The translations under genes were made by a program, and so were the position numbers. This document shows, in pieces, positions 18,604 through 28,011 of a stretch of 64,000 bases of DNA. A model generated the notes under the pieces. The model did not search any database, had not been told where the DNA came from, and saw nothing but the letters and a program-made list of their open reading frames with translations. The number at the start of each line of letters is the position of its first letter. The stretch's first letter is position 1. The DNA lies in assembly GCA_006438735.1 (NCBI GenBank), contig RCZF01000002.1, positions 191,501 to 255,500 on the forward strand, in the 5' to 3' direction. Source of the stretch: Sphingomonas koreensis (GTDB lineage Bacteria > Pseudomonadota > Alphaproteobacteria > Sphingomonadales > Sphingomonadaceae).

Positions 18604-18981
18604 TCAACCCCGCGCCGGATCGGTCATCGACGGCGGGTCGCTGGCGGGAAACGACTCGTCGAGCGCCTCATCCAGCGCGTCGTCAACGGCGTTCTTGGCG
18701 ACACTCGTCTGCATCCGCTCGAGCTGCTCGGGCGTCGCCGCTTGCTGGTGGGTCGCCTTCCACTCGGCATAGGGCATGCCATACACCGCCGCGCGCGCTG
18801 CGTCCTTGTCGAGTACGCCGTCGCTCGCTTCCGAAAGCCAATCGCCCAGGCAATTGCGGCAGAAGCCCGCCAGCCCCATCAGATCGACGTTCTGCGCGTC
18901 GCTCCTGTGGCGCAGGTGTTTCACGAGCCGGCGGAACGCCTTGGCCGCTACGGCATCGTCGATTTCGCTCAATGTCGCCAT
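18604..18981 (-). CDS. DUF1244 domain protein
   Basis: 125 residues from ATG 18981 (MATLSEIDDAVAAKAFRRLV). The DUF1244 domain spans about 12-80, with LRHRSDAQNVDLMGLAGFCR then NCLGDWL, whose CRNC pair may bind metal, and YGMPYAEWKATHQ. The C-terminal 40 residues are acidic and Ser/Pro rich (ALDESFPASDPPSM). The function of the family is unknown. It is divergent from the pyruvate kinase gene and lies before gapR on the same strand. Confidence 0.85.
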   Translation of the reverse strand: MATLSEIDDAVAAKAFRRLVKHLRHRSDAQNVDLMGLAGFCRNCLGDWLSEASDGVLDKDAARAAVYGMPYAEWKATHQQAATPEQLERMQTSVAKNAVDDALDEALDESFPASDPPSMTDPARG

Positions 18982-19053
18982 TTTGTGCCTCCAACGGTTG
19001 ATCGCGCCGAGATAGGGGTTAGGGACGAGCGCGCACAACCCACGGGGATTTAC

Positions 19054-20511
19054 ATGACCAAGGCCACCGCCCCCCGCTCGCGCAAGGTGCGCGTGCTCGC
19101 GACGCTGGGCCCCGCGAGCAATTCGCCCGAGATGATCGAGACGCTCTACGCTGCTGGCGCCGACGCGTTCCGCATCAACATGAGCCACGGCGATCAGGCC
19201 TCGAAAGTCGCGGTGATCGAGGCGATCCGGGCGATGGAGAAGAAATTCGGCCGGCCAACGACGATCCTCGCCGATCTGCAGGGCCCCAAACTGCGGGTCG
19301 GCCGCTTCGAGGGCGGCAAGGTGATGCTCGAAAGCGGATCGACCTTCCGGCTCGATCGCGACAAGACGCCGGGCGACGCGACCCGCGTCGAGCTGCCGCA
19401 CCGCGAGATTTTCGAGGCGATCGAGCCCGGCGCGCGGCTGCTGCTCGACGACGGCAAATTGGTGCTGCGCGTCGCCGATCACGGGCCCGACTGGATCGAG
19501 GCGAGCGTCGAGGTCGGCGGGATGCTGTCGAACAACAAGGGCCTCAACGTGCCCGACGTGGTGGTGCCGATGGCGGCGCTGACCGAGAAGGACCGCAGCG
19601 ATCTCGCCTTCGCGCTGGAACAGCATGTCGATTGGATCGCGCTGAGCTTCGTGCAACGGCCCGACGATCTCGCCGAGGCGCGCAAGCTGATCCAGGGCAA
19701 GGCGGCATTGCTCGCCAAGATCGAGAAGCCGGCGGCGATCGACCGCTTGGAGGAAATCGTCGAGATGTGCGACGGCGTGATGGTCGCGCGCGGTGATCTC
19801 GGCGTCGAGATGCCGCCGCAAGACGTGCCGTCGCTGCAGAAGCGCATCGTCGAGGTGTCCCGGCGTCAGGGCAAGCCGGTGGTGGTGGCGACGCAGATGC
19901 TCGAATCGATGATCCACTCGCCCTCGCCCACCCGCGCCGAAGTGTCCGACGTCGCGACCGCGATCTATGACGGGGCGGACGCGATCATGCTGTCGGCGGA
20001 GAGCGCGGCGGGCGACTGGCCGGTGCAATCGGTGGCGATGATGAACTCGATCGGCGAAGCGGTCGAGCGCGATCCGCGCCACGGCGACCGCGTGCATTTC
20101 ACCGTGACGCGGCCCGATCCGACCACCGCCGACGCGCTGGCCGAGGCCGCCAAGCAGATCGCCACGACCGTCTCGGCGGCGGCGATCATCTGCTTCACCG
20201 CGTCGGGATCGACTGCGCGGCGCGTCGCGCGCGAGCGGCCGTCGGTGCCAATCATGGTGCTGACGCCGAAGATGGAGACCGCGCGGCGATCCGGGCTGCT
20301 GTGGGGCGCTTATGCCGTCCACACGCGCGACGTCGATTCGTTCGAGGACATGGTGGCCAAGGCCAAGCGGATGGCGCTGCGGCACCAGATCGCCAAGGCC
20401 GGCGACCGCGTGATCCTGATCGCCGGCGTGCCGTTCAAGACACCGGGATCGACCAATGTGATCCACGTCGTGCGCATCATCGGCGACGAATTGAAGAACC
20501 ATCCGGGCTGA
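19054..20511 (+). CDS. pyk: pyruvate kinase
   Basis: 485 residues from ATG 19054. It converts PEP and ADP to pyruvate and ATP, the last step of lower glycolysis or the Entner-Doudoroff route. Motifs: ATLGPASNSPEMI (16-28), RINMSHG (about 41-47), LADLQGPKLRVGRF, the active-site KIEKPAAID with its lysine, MVARGDLGVEMP, and ATQMLESMIHSPSPTRAEVSD-type allosteric helices. Family length is normal, with a B domain and C-terminal regulatory domain (ICFTASGSTARRVARERPS). It is followed 16 bases later by the DUF4130-UdgX gene, possibly on the same transcript. Confidence 0.96.
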   Translation: MTKATAPRSRKVRVLATLGPASNSPEMIETLYAAGADAFRINMSHGDQASKVAVIEAIRAMEKKFGRPTTILADLQGPKLRVGRFEGGKVMLESGSTFRLDRDKTPGDATRVELPHREIFEAIEPGARLLLDDGKLVLRVADHGPDWIEASVEVGGMLSNNKGLNVPDVVVPMAALTEKDRSDLAFALEQHVDWIALSFVQRPDDLAEARKLIQGKAALLAKIEKPAAIDRLEEIVEMCDGVMVARGDLGVEMPPQDVPSLQKRIVEVSRRQGKPVVVATQMLESMIHSPSPTRAEVSDVATAIYDGADAIMLSAESAAGDWPVQSVAMMNSIGEAVERDPRHGDRVHFTVTRPDPTTADALAEAAKQIATTVSAAAIICFTASGSTARRVARERPSVPIMVLTPKMETARRSGLLWGAYAVHTRDVDSFEDMVAKAKRMALRHQIAKAGDRVILIAGVPFKTPGSTNVIHVVRIIGDELKNHPG

Positions 20512-20527
20512 CGCGCGTAGTGACGGG

Positions 20528-21925
20528 ATGCAGACCGTCACGATCGAGCAACCCGATGATTTCGATGGCTGGCGCGAGGCGGTGCGGCCGCTGGCGCTGA
20601 ACCGCGTGCCGCCCGAGGCGATCGTCTGGCAGGTCGGCGACGCGCCGGGCGATCTGTTCGCCGGGCAGAGCGCGTCGCACCAGGTGAGCCCGAGCGCGCG
20701 GCTGTCGGTGCCGCGCGTGTTCCTCGATCTCGCGAAGAACGCGATCCTCAATCGCGATCCCGAGCGGTTCGCATTGCTCTACACGCTGCTGCTGCGGCTT
20801 CAGGACACACCGAAACTCCTCGAGGACCGCGCCGATCCGCTGGTGCGGCGGCTCGATGCGCTAGCCAAGGATGTGCGCCGCGACATCCACAAGATGCGCG
20901 CGTTCCTGCGCTTTCGTGAAGTGCCTGACCAAAAGGGGTCGCGCTACGTGGCGTGGTTCGAGCCAGATCATCACATCGTTCGCGCCAACGCCGGCTTCTT
21001 CGTCGAACGGTTCGCGTCGATGCGGTGGTCGATCCTGACGCCCGAGGTGTCGCTGCATTGGGACGGCGCGACGCTCAGCGAAGGGCCGGGCGCGCAGAAG
21101 GGCGATGCGCCCGACGGCGATCCGATCGAGGAGGTGTGGAAGACCTATTATGCCTCGATCTTCAATCCGGCGCGCGTCAAGATCGGCGCGATGCTCAAGG
21201 AAATGCCCAAGAAATACTGGAAGAACATGCCCGAAACCGCGTTGGTGCCGGGCCTGATCGCGCGCGCGCAGGCGCGGGAGAGCGGTATGATCGATACGGC
21301 ACGGCAGAGCGTCGGCGGCAATATCCAGGCGGCATGGGCGGCGCTGCGTGACGAGGCGGCGGGCTGCACGCGCTGCCAGCTCTACAAACACGCGACGCAA
21401 ACGGTGTTCGGCGAAGGGCCGATCGACGCGGCGATGATGCTGGTCGGCGAGCAGCCCGGCGATCAGGAGGATCTGGCCGGGCGGCCGTTCGTCGGGCCGG
21501 CCGGGCAAGTGCTCGACCGCGCGCTGGGCGAGGCCGGGATCGACCGCGCGCGCACCTACGTCACCAACGCGGTCAAGCATTTCAAGTTCGAGCAGCGCGG
21601 CAAGCGGCGCATCCACTCGAAGCCCGAGGCCGGCGAGATCGAGGCGTGCCGCTGGTGGATCGAGCAGGAGACGATGCTGGTCAAACCTGAGGTGACAGTG
21701 GCGCTGGGCGCGACCGCGGCACGGTCGCTGTTCGGCAAGGTGATGACGATCGGCCGCGAGCGCGGGCGGCCGCAGGAACTGCCGGGTGGCGGGACCGCGT
21801 GGGTGACGGTGCACCCGAGCTATCTGCTGCGCATCCCGGACAAGGCCAAGGCCGACAAGGAGTTCGCGCGGTTCGTCGAGGATCTGAAGGGCGCGCGGGC
21901 GTTGATCGAAGCCGGCCGAGATTGA
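20528..21925 (+). CDS. DUF4130 - UdgX uracil-DNA-binding fusion protein
   Basis: 465 residues. Residues about 1-245 are a DUF4130 region (VFLDLAKNAILNRDPERFALL, RRDIHKMRAFLRFREV, KYWKNMPET). Residues about 262-460 are a UdgX-type uracil-DNA glycosylase domain: CTRC (280-283) and C374 as probable iron-sulfur ligands, motif A GEQPGDQEDLAGRPFVGPAG (307-326), the UdgX loop KRRIHSKP (359-366) with H363, and HPSYLL (429-434). In mycobacterial UdgX the corresponding histidine becomes covalently linked to the abasic sugar after uracil excision. DUF4130 proteins co-occur with a dedicated radical SAM protein, and that partner is at 56914-58164. A DNA repair or modification role is inferred. Confidence 0.92.
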   Translation: MQTVTIEQPDDFDGWREAVRPLALNRVPPEAIVWQVGDAPGDLFAGQSASHQVSPSARLSVPRVFLDLAKNAILNRDPERFALLYTLLLRLQDTPKLLEDRADPLVRRLDALAKDVRRDIHKMRAFLRFREVPDQKGSRYVAWFEPDHHIVRANAGFFVERFASMRWSILTPEVSLHWDGATLSEGPGAQKGDAPDGDPIEEVWKTYYASIFNPARVKIGAMLKEMPKKYWKNMPETALVPGLIARAQARESGMIDTARQSVGGNIQAAWAALRDEAAGCTRCQLYKHATQTVFGEGPIDAAMMLVGEQPGDQEDLAGRPFVGPAGQVLDRALGEAGIDRARTYVTNAVKHFKFEQRGKRRIHSKPEAGEIEACRWWIEQETMLVKPEVTVALGATAARSLFGKVMTIGRERGRPQELPGGGTAWVTVHPSYLLRIPDKAKADKEFARFVEDLKGARALIEAGRD

Positions 21926-21940
21926 TGTCTTGCTTGATCG

Positions 21941-21962
21941 TCATCCCCGCGAAGGCGGGGTC
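21941..21962. repeat. short palindromic intergenic repeat (CCCCGCG family, copy 2)
   Basis: TCATCCCCGCGAAGGCGGGG follows the DUF4130-UdgX stop codon. It matches the left arm of the complete copy at 27123. Confidence 0.7.
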
Positions 21963-22028
21963 GGCTTGGCGCAATGACGGCGCATTTTTTATCTGGCGTC
22001 TCGCCGCGGCATCCCCGATGGCGCGGGC

Positions 22029-22658
22029 ATGATCGAGAGCATCCTCACCGCGCTGGCGGGCTTCATCGTCGGCGTGATCTCCGCCACCGGCTATCTCGGT
22101 GTGGCGCTGATGATGGCGATCGAATCGGCGTGCATTCCGCTGCCGTCCGAAATCATCATGCCGTTCGCGGGCTATCTCGTGTCGACCGGGCGGTTCGATC
22201 TGTGGCTGGTCGCGACCGCCGGCGCGATCGGCTGCAACATCGGATCGGCGGTGGCCTATGAAGTCGGCAAGCGCGGCGGGCGGCCGGCGATCGAGCGCTG
22301 GGGGCGCTATGTGCTGCTCGGCCCGGGCGAGCTCGACGCCGCCGATCGCTTTTTTGCGCGGTTCGGCTCGGCGGCGGTGCTGATCGGCCGGTTGTTGCCG
22401 GTGATCCGATCGTTCATCGCCTTCCCCGCCGGCATCGCCCGGATGCCGCTCGGCCGGTTCCACCTCTACACTTTCATCGGCTCATGGCCGTGGTGCTTCG
22501 GCCTCGCCTGGGTGGGCATGAAGCTGGGCGCGGCGTGGGACAGCGATCCGCGGATCAAGACCGCCTTCCATTCCGCCGACGTCGTGATCGGTGCGCTGAT
22601 CGTGATCGCGGTGGCGCTTTATGTGTGGCACCGGGTGCGCGGCCTCAAGCGGGGCTAG
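22029..22658 (+). CDS. DedA family membrane protein
   Basis: 209 residues from ATG 22029. DedA/VTT-type topology with about five hydrophobic segments; the conserved elements are ATGYLGVALMMAIESACIPL then PSEIIMPFAGYL (about 18-50), a reentrant segment with E and P residues, and FARFGSAAVLIGRLLPVIRS with FIAFPAGIARM (about 110-140), where the arginine-rich loop is required in E. coli DedA proteins. DedA proteins support membrane potential homeostasis and undecaprenyl-phosphate or lipid recycling; which role applies here is unknown. It is convergent with the broken DJ-1/PfpI gene, overlapping its 3' end. Confidence 0.9.
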   Translation: MIESILTALAGFIVGVISATGYLGVALMMAIESACIPLPSEIIMPFAGYLVSTGRFDLWLVATAGAIGCNIGSAVAYEVGKRGGRPAIERWGRYVLLGPGELDAADRFFARFGSAAVLIGRLLPVIRSFIAFPAGIARMPLGRFHLYTFIGSWPWCFGLAWVGMKLGAAWDSDPRIKTAFHSADVVIGALIVIAVALYVWHRVRGLKRG

Positions 22659-23348
22659 GCCCCAGCGCAGCGGCCGCCCTGGCCATGCGCACGTCCCGGT
22701 CCTGCGACGTCGCCGAGGCGATCGCGCGGTAGCGCGCCTGCATCGCTGCGCCGACCGCTTCGGGCGAGCCGGCGTCGAACGGCGGTGCGGGATCGTATTC
22801 TAGGCTCAACTGGACGAATTTCGCATGCTCCTCGCCGCGGATCGCGGCGGTGGCGCCAGCGCAAAATCGATCCCGGCGGTAACGCCGCCGCCGGTGACGC
22901 GGTTGCGATCGAACACCACGCGCTGGTTGACGGGGATTGCGCCGAAGCCGGCGAGCAGATGATGCGCCGCCCAATGCGTCGTCGCGCGGTAGCCCTGCAG
23001 CAAGCCGGCCGCGCCGAGCACCAGCGATCCGGTGCACACGCTGGTGATCCATGTGGCGCGCGCGGCGGTGTTTCGCACCCAATCGAGCGTGGCGGCATCC
23101 TCGATCGCGTCGCTGGTGCCGATGCCGCCGGGGATGCACAGGATGTCGGCCGCGTGCAGCTCATCGAAGGTCGCGGTCGGCAGCAGCGCGAAGCCGGCGT
23201 CGGTCGGCACCCGATCGCGCGTTTTCGCGACAAGATCGATCCGCGCGTTGCCGAGCCGCGACAGCACTTGCGCCGGGCCGGTGAGATCGAGCTGGGTGAC
23301 GTCGGGAAACAGCAGGAAGGCGATGGTGATCGGGGGAATCGAGCTCAT
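22645..23348 (-). pseudogene. DJ-1/PfpI family gene (isonitrile hydratase-like) with a frameshift
   Basis: From ATG 23348 the frame reads MSSIPPITIAFLLFPDVTQL then a GATase1-like fold with the nucleophile elbow TSVCTGSLVLGAAGLLQGYR (cysteine about residue 103) and GGVTAGIDFAL, after which it runs into [10 protein letters not shown] and stops at 22806. The other frame carries the expected family end (ATAAIRGEEHAKFVQLSLEY, then DPAPPFDAGSPE) to a stop at 22645. One base appears to be missing near the GGCGCC at 22852-22857. It is either a recent pseudogene or an error in the sequence; joined, it would be about 234 residues. Both halves are otherwise well preserved. Confidence 0.85.
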
Positions 23349-23447
23349 GGCGCGGCTTTCGCTTGCAAGGGACGGCCCAGGCGCAGCCGCAGTCTACCGC
23401 AACCCTGACCACGTCGCCAAGGCCCCGCGAAAAGCTCGCGGAAACCC

Positions 23448-24779
23448 TCAGGCCGCCACCACCGCGGCGCAGATGCGATCGACCACCGCCTCGACCTGGC
23501 CGGGATCGTCGCCTTCGGCCATCACGCGGATCACCGGCTCGGTGCCCGATCGGCGGATCAGCAGGCGGCCCTTGCCGTCGAGCTCGGCCTCGGCCTCGGC
23601 GATCAGCGCCCTCACGCGGTCGTTCTCGAGCGGCGTGCCGGTATAGCGCACGCTTTTCAGCCGCTGCGGCAGCGGATCGAAGCGGTGGAGCATCTCGCTG
23701 GCCGGCGCATCGGTCTGGACGAGCTCGCCGAGCACCTGCAGCGCGGCGACGAGGCCGTCGCCGGTGGTGGCGTAATCGCTGAGGATGATGTGGCCCGATT
23801 GCTCGCCGCCGACATTATAGCCGCCGCTGCGCATGCCCTCGAGCACATAGCGATCGCCGACCGCGGTGCGCAGCAGGCCGAGCCCTTCGGCGTGCAGATG
23901 GCGTTCGAGCCCGAGGTTGGACATCACCGTCGCCACCAGCCCGCCGCCGGTGAGCAACCCGCGGCGCGCCCAGCTCGTCGCGATCGTCGCCATCAATTGA
24001 TCGCCATCGACGATGCGGCCGGTCTCGTCGGCGACGATCAGCCGGTCGGCGTCGCCATCGAGCGCGATGCCAATCGCGGCGCCCGAGGCGACCACCGTCT
24101 CGCACATCGCCTGCGGCGCGGTCGAGCCGACGCCCTGGTTGATGTTGACGCCATTGGGCTCGACGCCGATCGCGATCACTTCCGCGCCCAGCTCCCACAG
24201 CGCCGAGGGGGCGACCTGATAGGCCGCGCCATGGGCGCAATCGACGACGACCTTGAGGCCATCGAGCCGGAGCGAGGCGGGAAAGGTCGATTTGGCGAAA
24301 TGGATATAGCGGCCGCGCGCATCCTCGACACGGCGGGCGCGACCGATATTGGCGGCGGGGGCGAGCGGGATGTCGCCGTCGATCAGCGCCTCGATCTTCG
24401 CTTCGTCGGCATCCGACAGCTTGTAGCCGTCGGGCCCGAACAATTTGATGCCATTGTCGGCGAACGGATTGTGGCTGGCGGAAATCATCACGCCGAGATC
24501 GGCGCGCATCGAATGGACCAGCATGGCGACGGCGGGCGTCGGCATCGGGCCGACCAGCACGACATCCATGCCGACCGCGGTGAAACCCGCGACCATCGCG
24601 TTCTCGATCATATAACCCGACAGCCGCGTGTCCTTGCCGATCACCACGCGGTGCTTGTGATCGCCGCGGACGAAATGCGCGCCCGCCGCCATGCCGACCT
24701 TCATCGCCATCGCCGCCGTCATCGGCGCGACGTTGGTGAGGCCACGGATACCATCGGTGCCGAAATATTTTCTTGCCAT
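23448..24779 (-). CDS. glmM: phosphoglucosamine mutase GlmM
   Basis: 443 residues from ATG 24779 ([20 protein letters not shown]). It interconverts glucosamine-6-phosphate and glucosamine-1-phosphate for UDP-GlcNAc synthesis. The phosphoserine is S102 in [13 protein letters not shown]; the Mg site is [10 protein letters not shown] (about 239-248); the sugar loop is [10 protein letters not shown]; the phosphate loop is [12 protein letters not shown] near the C-terminus. It is a member of the alpha-D-phosphohexomutase superfamily of normal length. It is divergent from the DAACS symporter gene. Confidence 0.97.
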   Translation of the reverse strand: MARKYFGTDGIRGLTNVAPMTAAMAMKVGMAAGAHFVRGDHKHRVVIGKDTRLSGYMIENAMVAGFTAVGMDVVLVGPMPTPAVAMLVHSMRADLGVMISASHNPFADNGIKLFGPDGYKLSDADEAKIEALIDGDIPLAPAANIGRARRVEDARGRYIHFAKSTFPASLRLDGLKVVVDCAHGAAYQVAPSALWELGAEVIAIGVEPNGVNINQGVGSTAPQAMCETVVASGAAIGIALDGDADRLIVADETGRIVDGDQLMATIATSWARRGLLTGGGLVATVMSNLGLERHLHAEGLGLLRTAVGDRYVLEGMRSGGYNVGGEQSGHIILSDYATTGDGLVAALQVLGELVQTDAPASEMLHRFDPLPQRLKSVRYTGTPLENDRVRALIAEAEAELDGKGRLLIRRSGTEPVIRVMAEGDDPGQVEAVVDRICAAVVAA

Positions 24780-24851
24780 TGCGCGCCGTCCGTTCCGCTA
24801 TGCCGATCCACTGTGCCCGATTGATAGCGGCTGATGCGGAGAAGCGCGAGC

Positions 24852-26119
24852 ATGTCCCAAGCGACCCGGATTCTGATCGCGCTGGCGGCGGGGCTGCTGA
24901 TCGGCATCGGCTGCGCGAGCCTGGCGCCGGCCTGGGCGTTGCGGGCGAGCGCGGTGGCGCAGCCGATCGGCACCGCGTGGCTCAATGGCCTGCAGATGAC
25001 GATCGTGCCGCTGGTCGTCTCGTTGCTGATCACCGGCGTCGCGGAGACGGCGAAGGCGGCGCGCGCCGGGCGGATGACGGCGCGTGCGCTGATCCTGTTC
25101 ATGATCTTGCTGTCGATCGCCTCGGCGCTCGCCGCGGTGCTGACGCCGCTGCTGCTCGAGCTGTGGCCGTTGCCGGGCGATTCGGCGGCGGCGCTGCGCG
25201 CGGCGCTGGCGCACGGCAAGCCGGTCGGCGAGATCGCCCCGATTTCGCAGTTCATCGCCGGGATCGTGCCGACCAACCCGGTCGCCGCCGCCGCCAATGA
25301 CGCGTTCCTGCCGCTGATCGTCTTCACCATGGTGTTCGCCTTCGCGATCACCCGGCTGCCCGCCGAGCAGCGCCAAAAGCTGACCGATCTGTTCCAGGCG
25401 GTCGGCGATGCGATGCTGATCGTGATCAACTGGATCCTGTGGCTCGCGCCGATCGGCGTGTTCGCGCTGGCGCTGGTGGTCGGCGCCAAGGCCGGGACGG
25501 CGGCGCTCGGCGCGCTGGTCCATTATGTCGCGATCGTCTCGGCGGTCGGCGCGGTGGTGTGGCTACTGGCGTTTCCGATGGGCGCGATCGGCGGGCGGAT
25601 CGGGCTGCGCCGCTTCGCCCGCGCGACCGGGCCGAGCCACGCCGTGGCGATCAGCACGCAATCGTCGCTCGCCTCGCTGCCGGCGATGCTCAAGGGCGTC
25701 GAGAGCCTCGGCGTGCCGGCGGCCAGCTCGGGCGTGGTGCTGCCGCTGGCAGTCGCGATCTTCCGCGTGACCGGGCCGCCGATGAACCTCGCGGTGGCGA
25801 TCTATGTCGCGCATATCTACGGCGTCGCGCTCGGGCCGGGGCAATTGCTCGCCGGCGTCGCGGTCGCGGCGGTGACGACGATGGGCGCGGTCGGCCTGCC
25901 CGGCCAGGTGAGCTATATCACCTCGATCGCGCCGATCTGCATCGCGATGGGCACGCCGATCGAGGCGCTAGGGCTGCTCGTCGCGGTCGAGACGTTGCCC
26001 GATCTGATCCGCACGGTCGGCAATGTCGCGATGGACATGGCGGTGACGGCGACGGTTGCGGCGCGCGGGGGCGCCACCCACTTGGGGCCCTCGGACGCAT
26101 TGCTGATGGAGGACGCGCC

Positions 26120-26123
<4 letters not shown>
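24852..26123 (+). CDS. dicarboxylate/amino acid:cation symporter (DAACS family)
   Basis: 423 residues from ATG 24852 ([18 protein letters not shown]); an ATG at 24834 is an alternative. Eight-helix glutamate-transporter fold: [20 protein letters not shown] early, [20 protein letters not shown] in the middle, the serine-rich hairpin [13 protein letters not shown] (about 270-282) and the substrate/Na segment [20 protein letters not shown]. The usual NMDG motif of helix 7 is altered to PPMN here, so the substrate may differ from aspartate or dicarboxylates. Its stop codon overlaps the start of the aldo/keto reductase gene (ATGA). Confidence 0.88.
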
Positions 26124-27112
<989 letters not shown>

Positions 27113-27122
27113 CCCCTTCCCG

Positions 27123-27189
27123 TCATCCCCGCGAAGGCGGGGACCCATCTCGAACGGCAGGTGATGGGTCCCCGCTTTCGCGGGGATGA
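27123..27189. repeat. complete palindromic intergenic repeat (CCCCGCG family, copy 3)
   Basis: Two 27-base arms (27123-27149 and 27163-27189) that are inverted copies with one G-U-type mismatch, 13 bases apart. Each arm begins TCATCCCCGCGAA. It lies between the convergent aldo/keto reductase and ubiG genes, where it could end transcription from both sides. The same family occurs at 18209 and 21941. Confidence 0.85.
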
Positions 27190-27220
27190 AAAGGAAGTAG
27201 AAATGCCGTTTGGTTGCGCG

Positions 27221-27961
27221 TCAGCCCCTCACCGCGGTCACGAAATAATCGAGCGCCACATTCTCGCTGACGGTGAAGCCGCGTGATGGCGAGAAACTCA
27301 GGCCGCGCACGTCGGTCACGCGCAGGCCGGCGGCCTCGATCAGCGCGGTCAGCTCGTCGGGAGTGAGGAATTTCTCCCAATCGTGCGTGCCCCGCGGGAT
27401 GCGGCCGGTCCCTTCGGCCAGCGTGATCAGCGCCAGGCGCGAGAAGGCGGTGCGATTGGGCGTGGACAGCACCAGCAGCCCGTCCTCGCCCAGCACGGCG
27501 CCAAGCCCGCGAACGAACCGCGCCGGATCGGCGACATGCTCGATCACCTCGAGCGAGGTGACGAGATCGAACCGCTGCCCGGCGAGCGTCGAGAGCTCGA
27601 TCGCGCGGTAATCGATCGCCAGCCCCGCTGCCGCGGCATGAGCGCGCGCGACGGCGATATTCTCCGGCGCGGCGTCGATCCCCGTCACCGCGCCGCCCAG
27701 CCGGGCAAGCGGCTCGCACAACAGCCCGGCGCCGCAGCCGACATCGAGCGCGGATCTGCCGGCCAGCGGCGTGAAACCCGCCGCGTCGCCCTGCCAATGA
27801 AGATCGATCTGGTCGCGAATATAGCCGAGCCGCGCCGGGTTCAGCCGGTGCAGCATCGCCGACGAACCCTTGGGATCCCACCAATCGGCGGCAAGCCCGC
27901 CGAAATGCGCGGCCTCGGCCGGGTCGATGGTCGTATCAATCGTTACAGTTGCGCTGGCCAT
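27221..27961 (-). CDS. ubiG: bifunctional 2-polyprenyl-6-hydroxyphenol methylase / demethylubiquinol 3-O-methyltransferase UbiG
   Basis: 246 residues from ATG 27961. SAM-dependent class I methyltransferase: FGGLAADWWDPKGSSAMLHR (20-39) and LNPARLGYIRDQI are UbiG hallmarks; the SAM site is ALDVGCGAGLLCEPLARLG (about 71-89), then VTGIDAAPENIAVA, and EVIEHVADP. It performs both O-methylations of ubiquinone synthesis at the membrane surface. It is divergent from lysC with only 50 bases between starts, a ubiG-lysC arrangement conserved in alphaproteobacteria. coq7 of the same pathway is at 52.9 kb. Confidence 0.96.
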   Translation of the reverse strand: MASATVTIDTTIDPAEAAHFGGLAADWWDPKGSSAMLHRLNPARLGYIRDQIDLHWQGDAAGFTPLAGRSALDVGCGAGLLCEPLARLGGAVTGIDAAPENIAVARAHAAAAGLAIDYRAIELSTLAGQRFDLVTSLEVIEHVADPARFVRGLGAVLGEDGLLVLSTPNRTAFSRLALITLAEGTGRIPRGTHDWEKFLTPDELTALIEAAGLRVTDVRGLSFSPSRGFTVSENVALDYFVTAVRG

Positions 27962-28011
27962 GACGCCTACCTATCAGGACGCCCGTTCCCACCCAAGGAA
28001 ATCCGTCTCGC

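Noticed and set aside
18982..20751. Long minus-strand frame opposite pyruvate kinase leading into the DUF1244 gene
   Set aside because: Antisense composition; the DUF1244 domain starts properly at the ATG at 18981.
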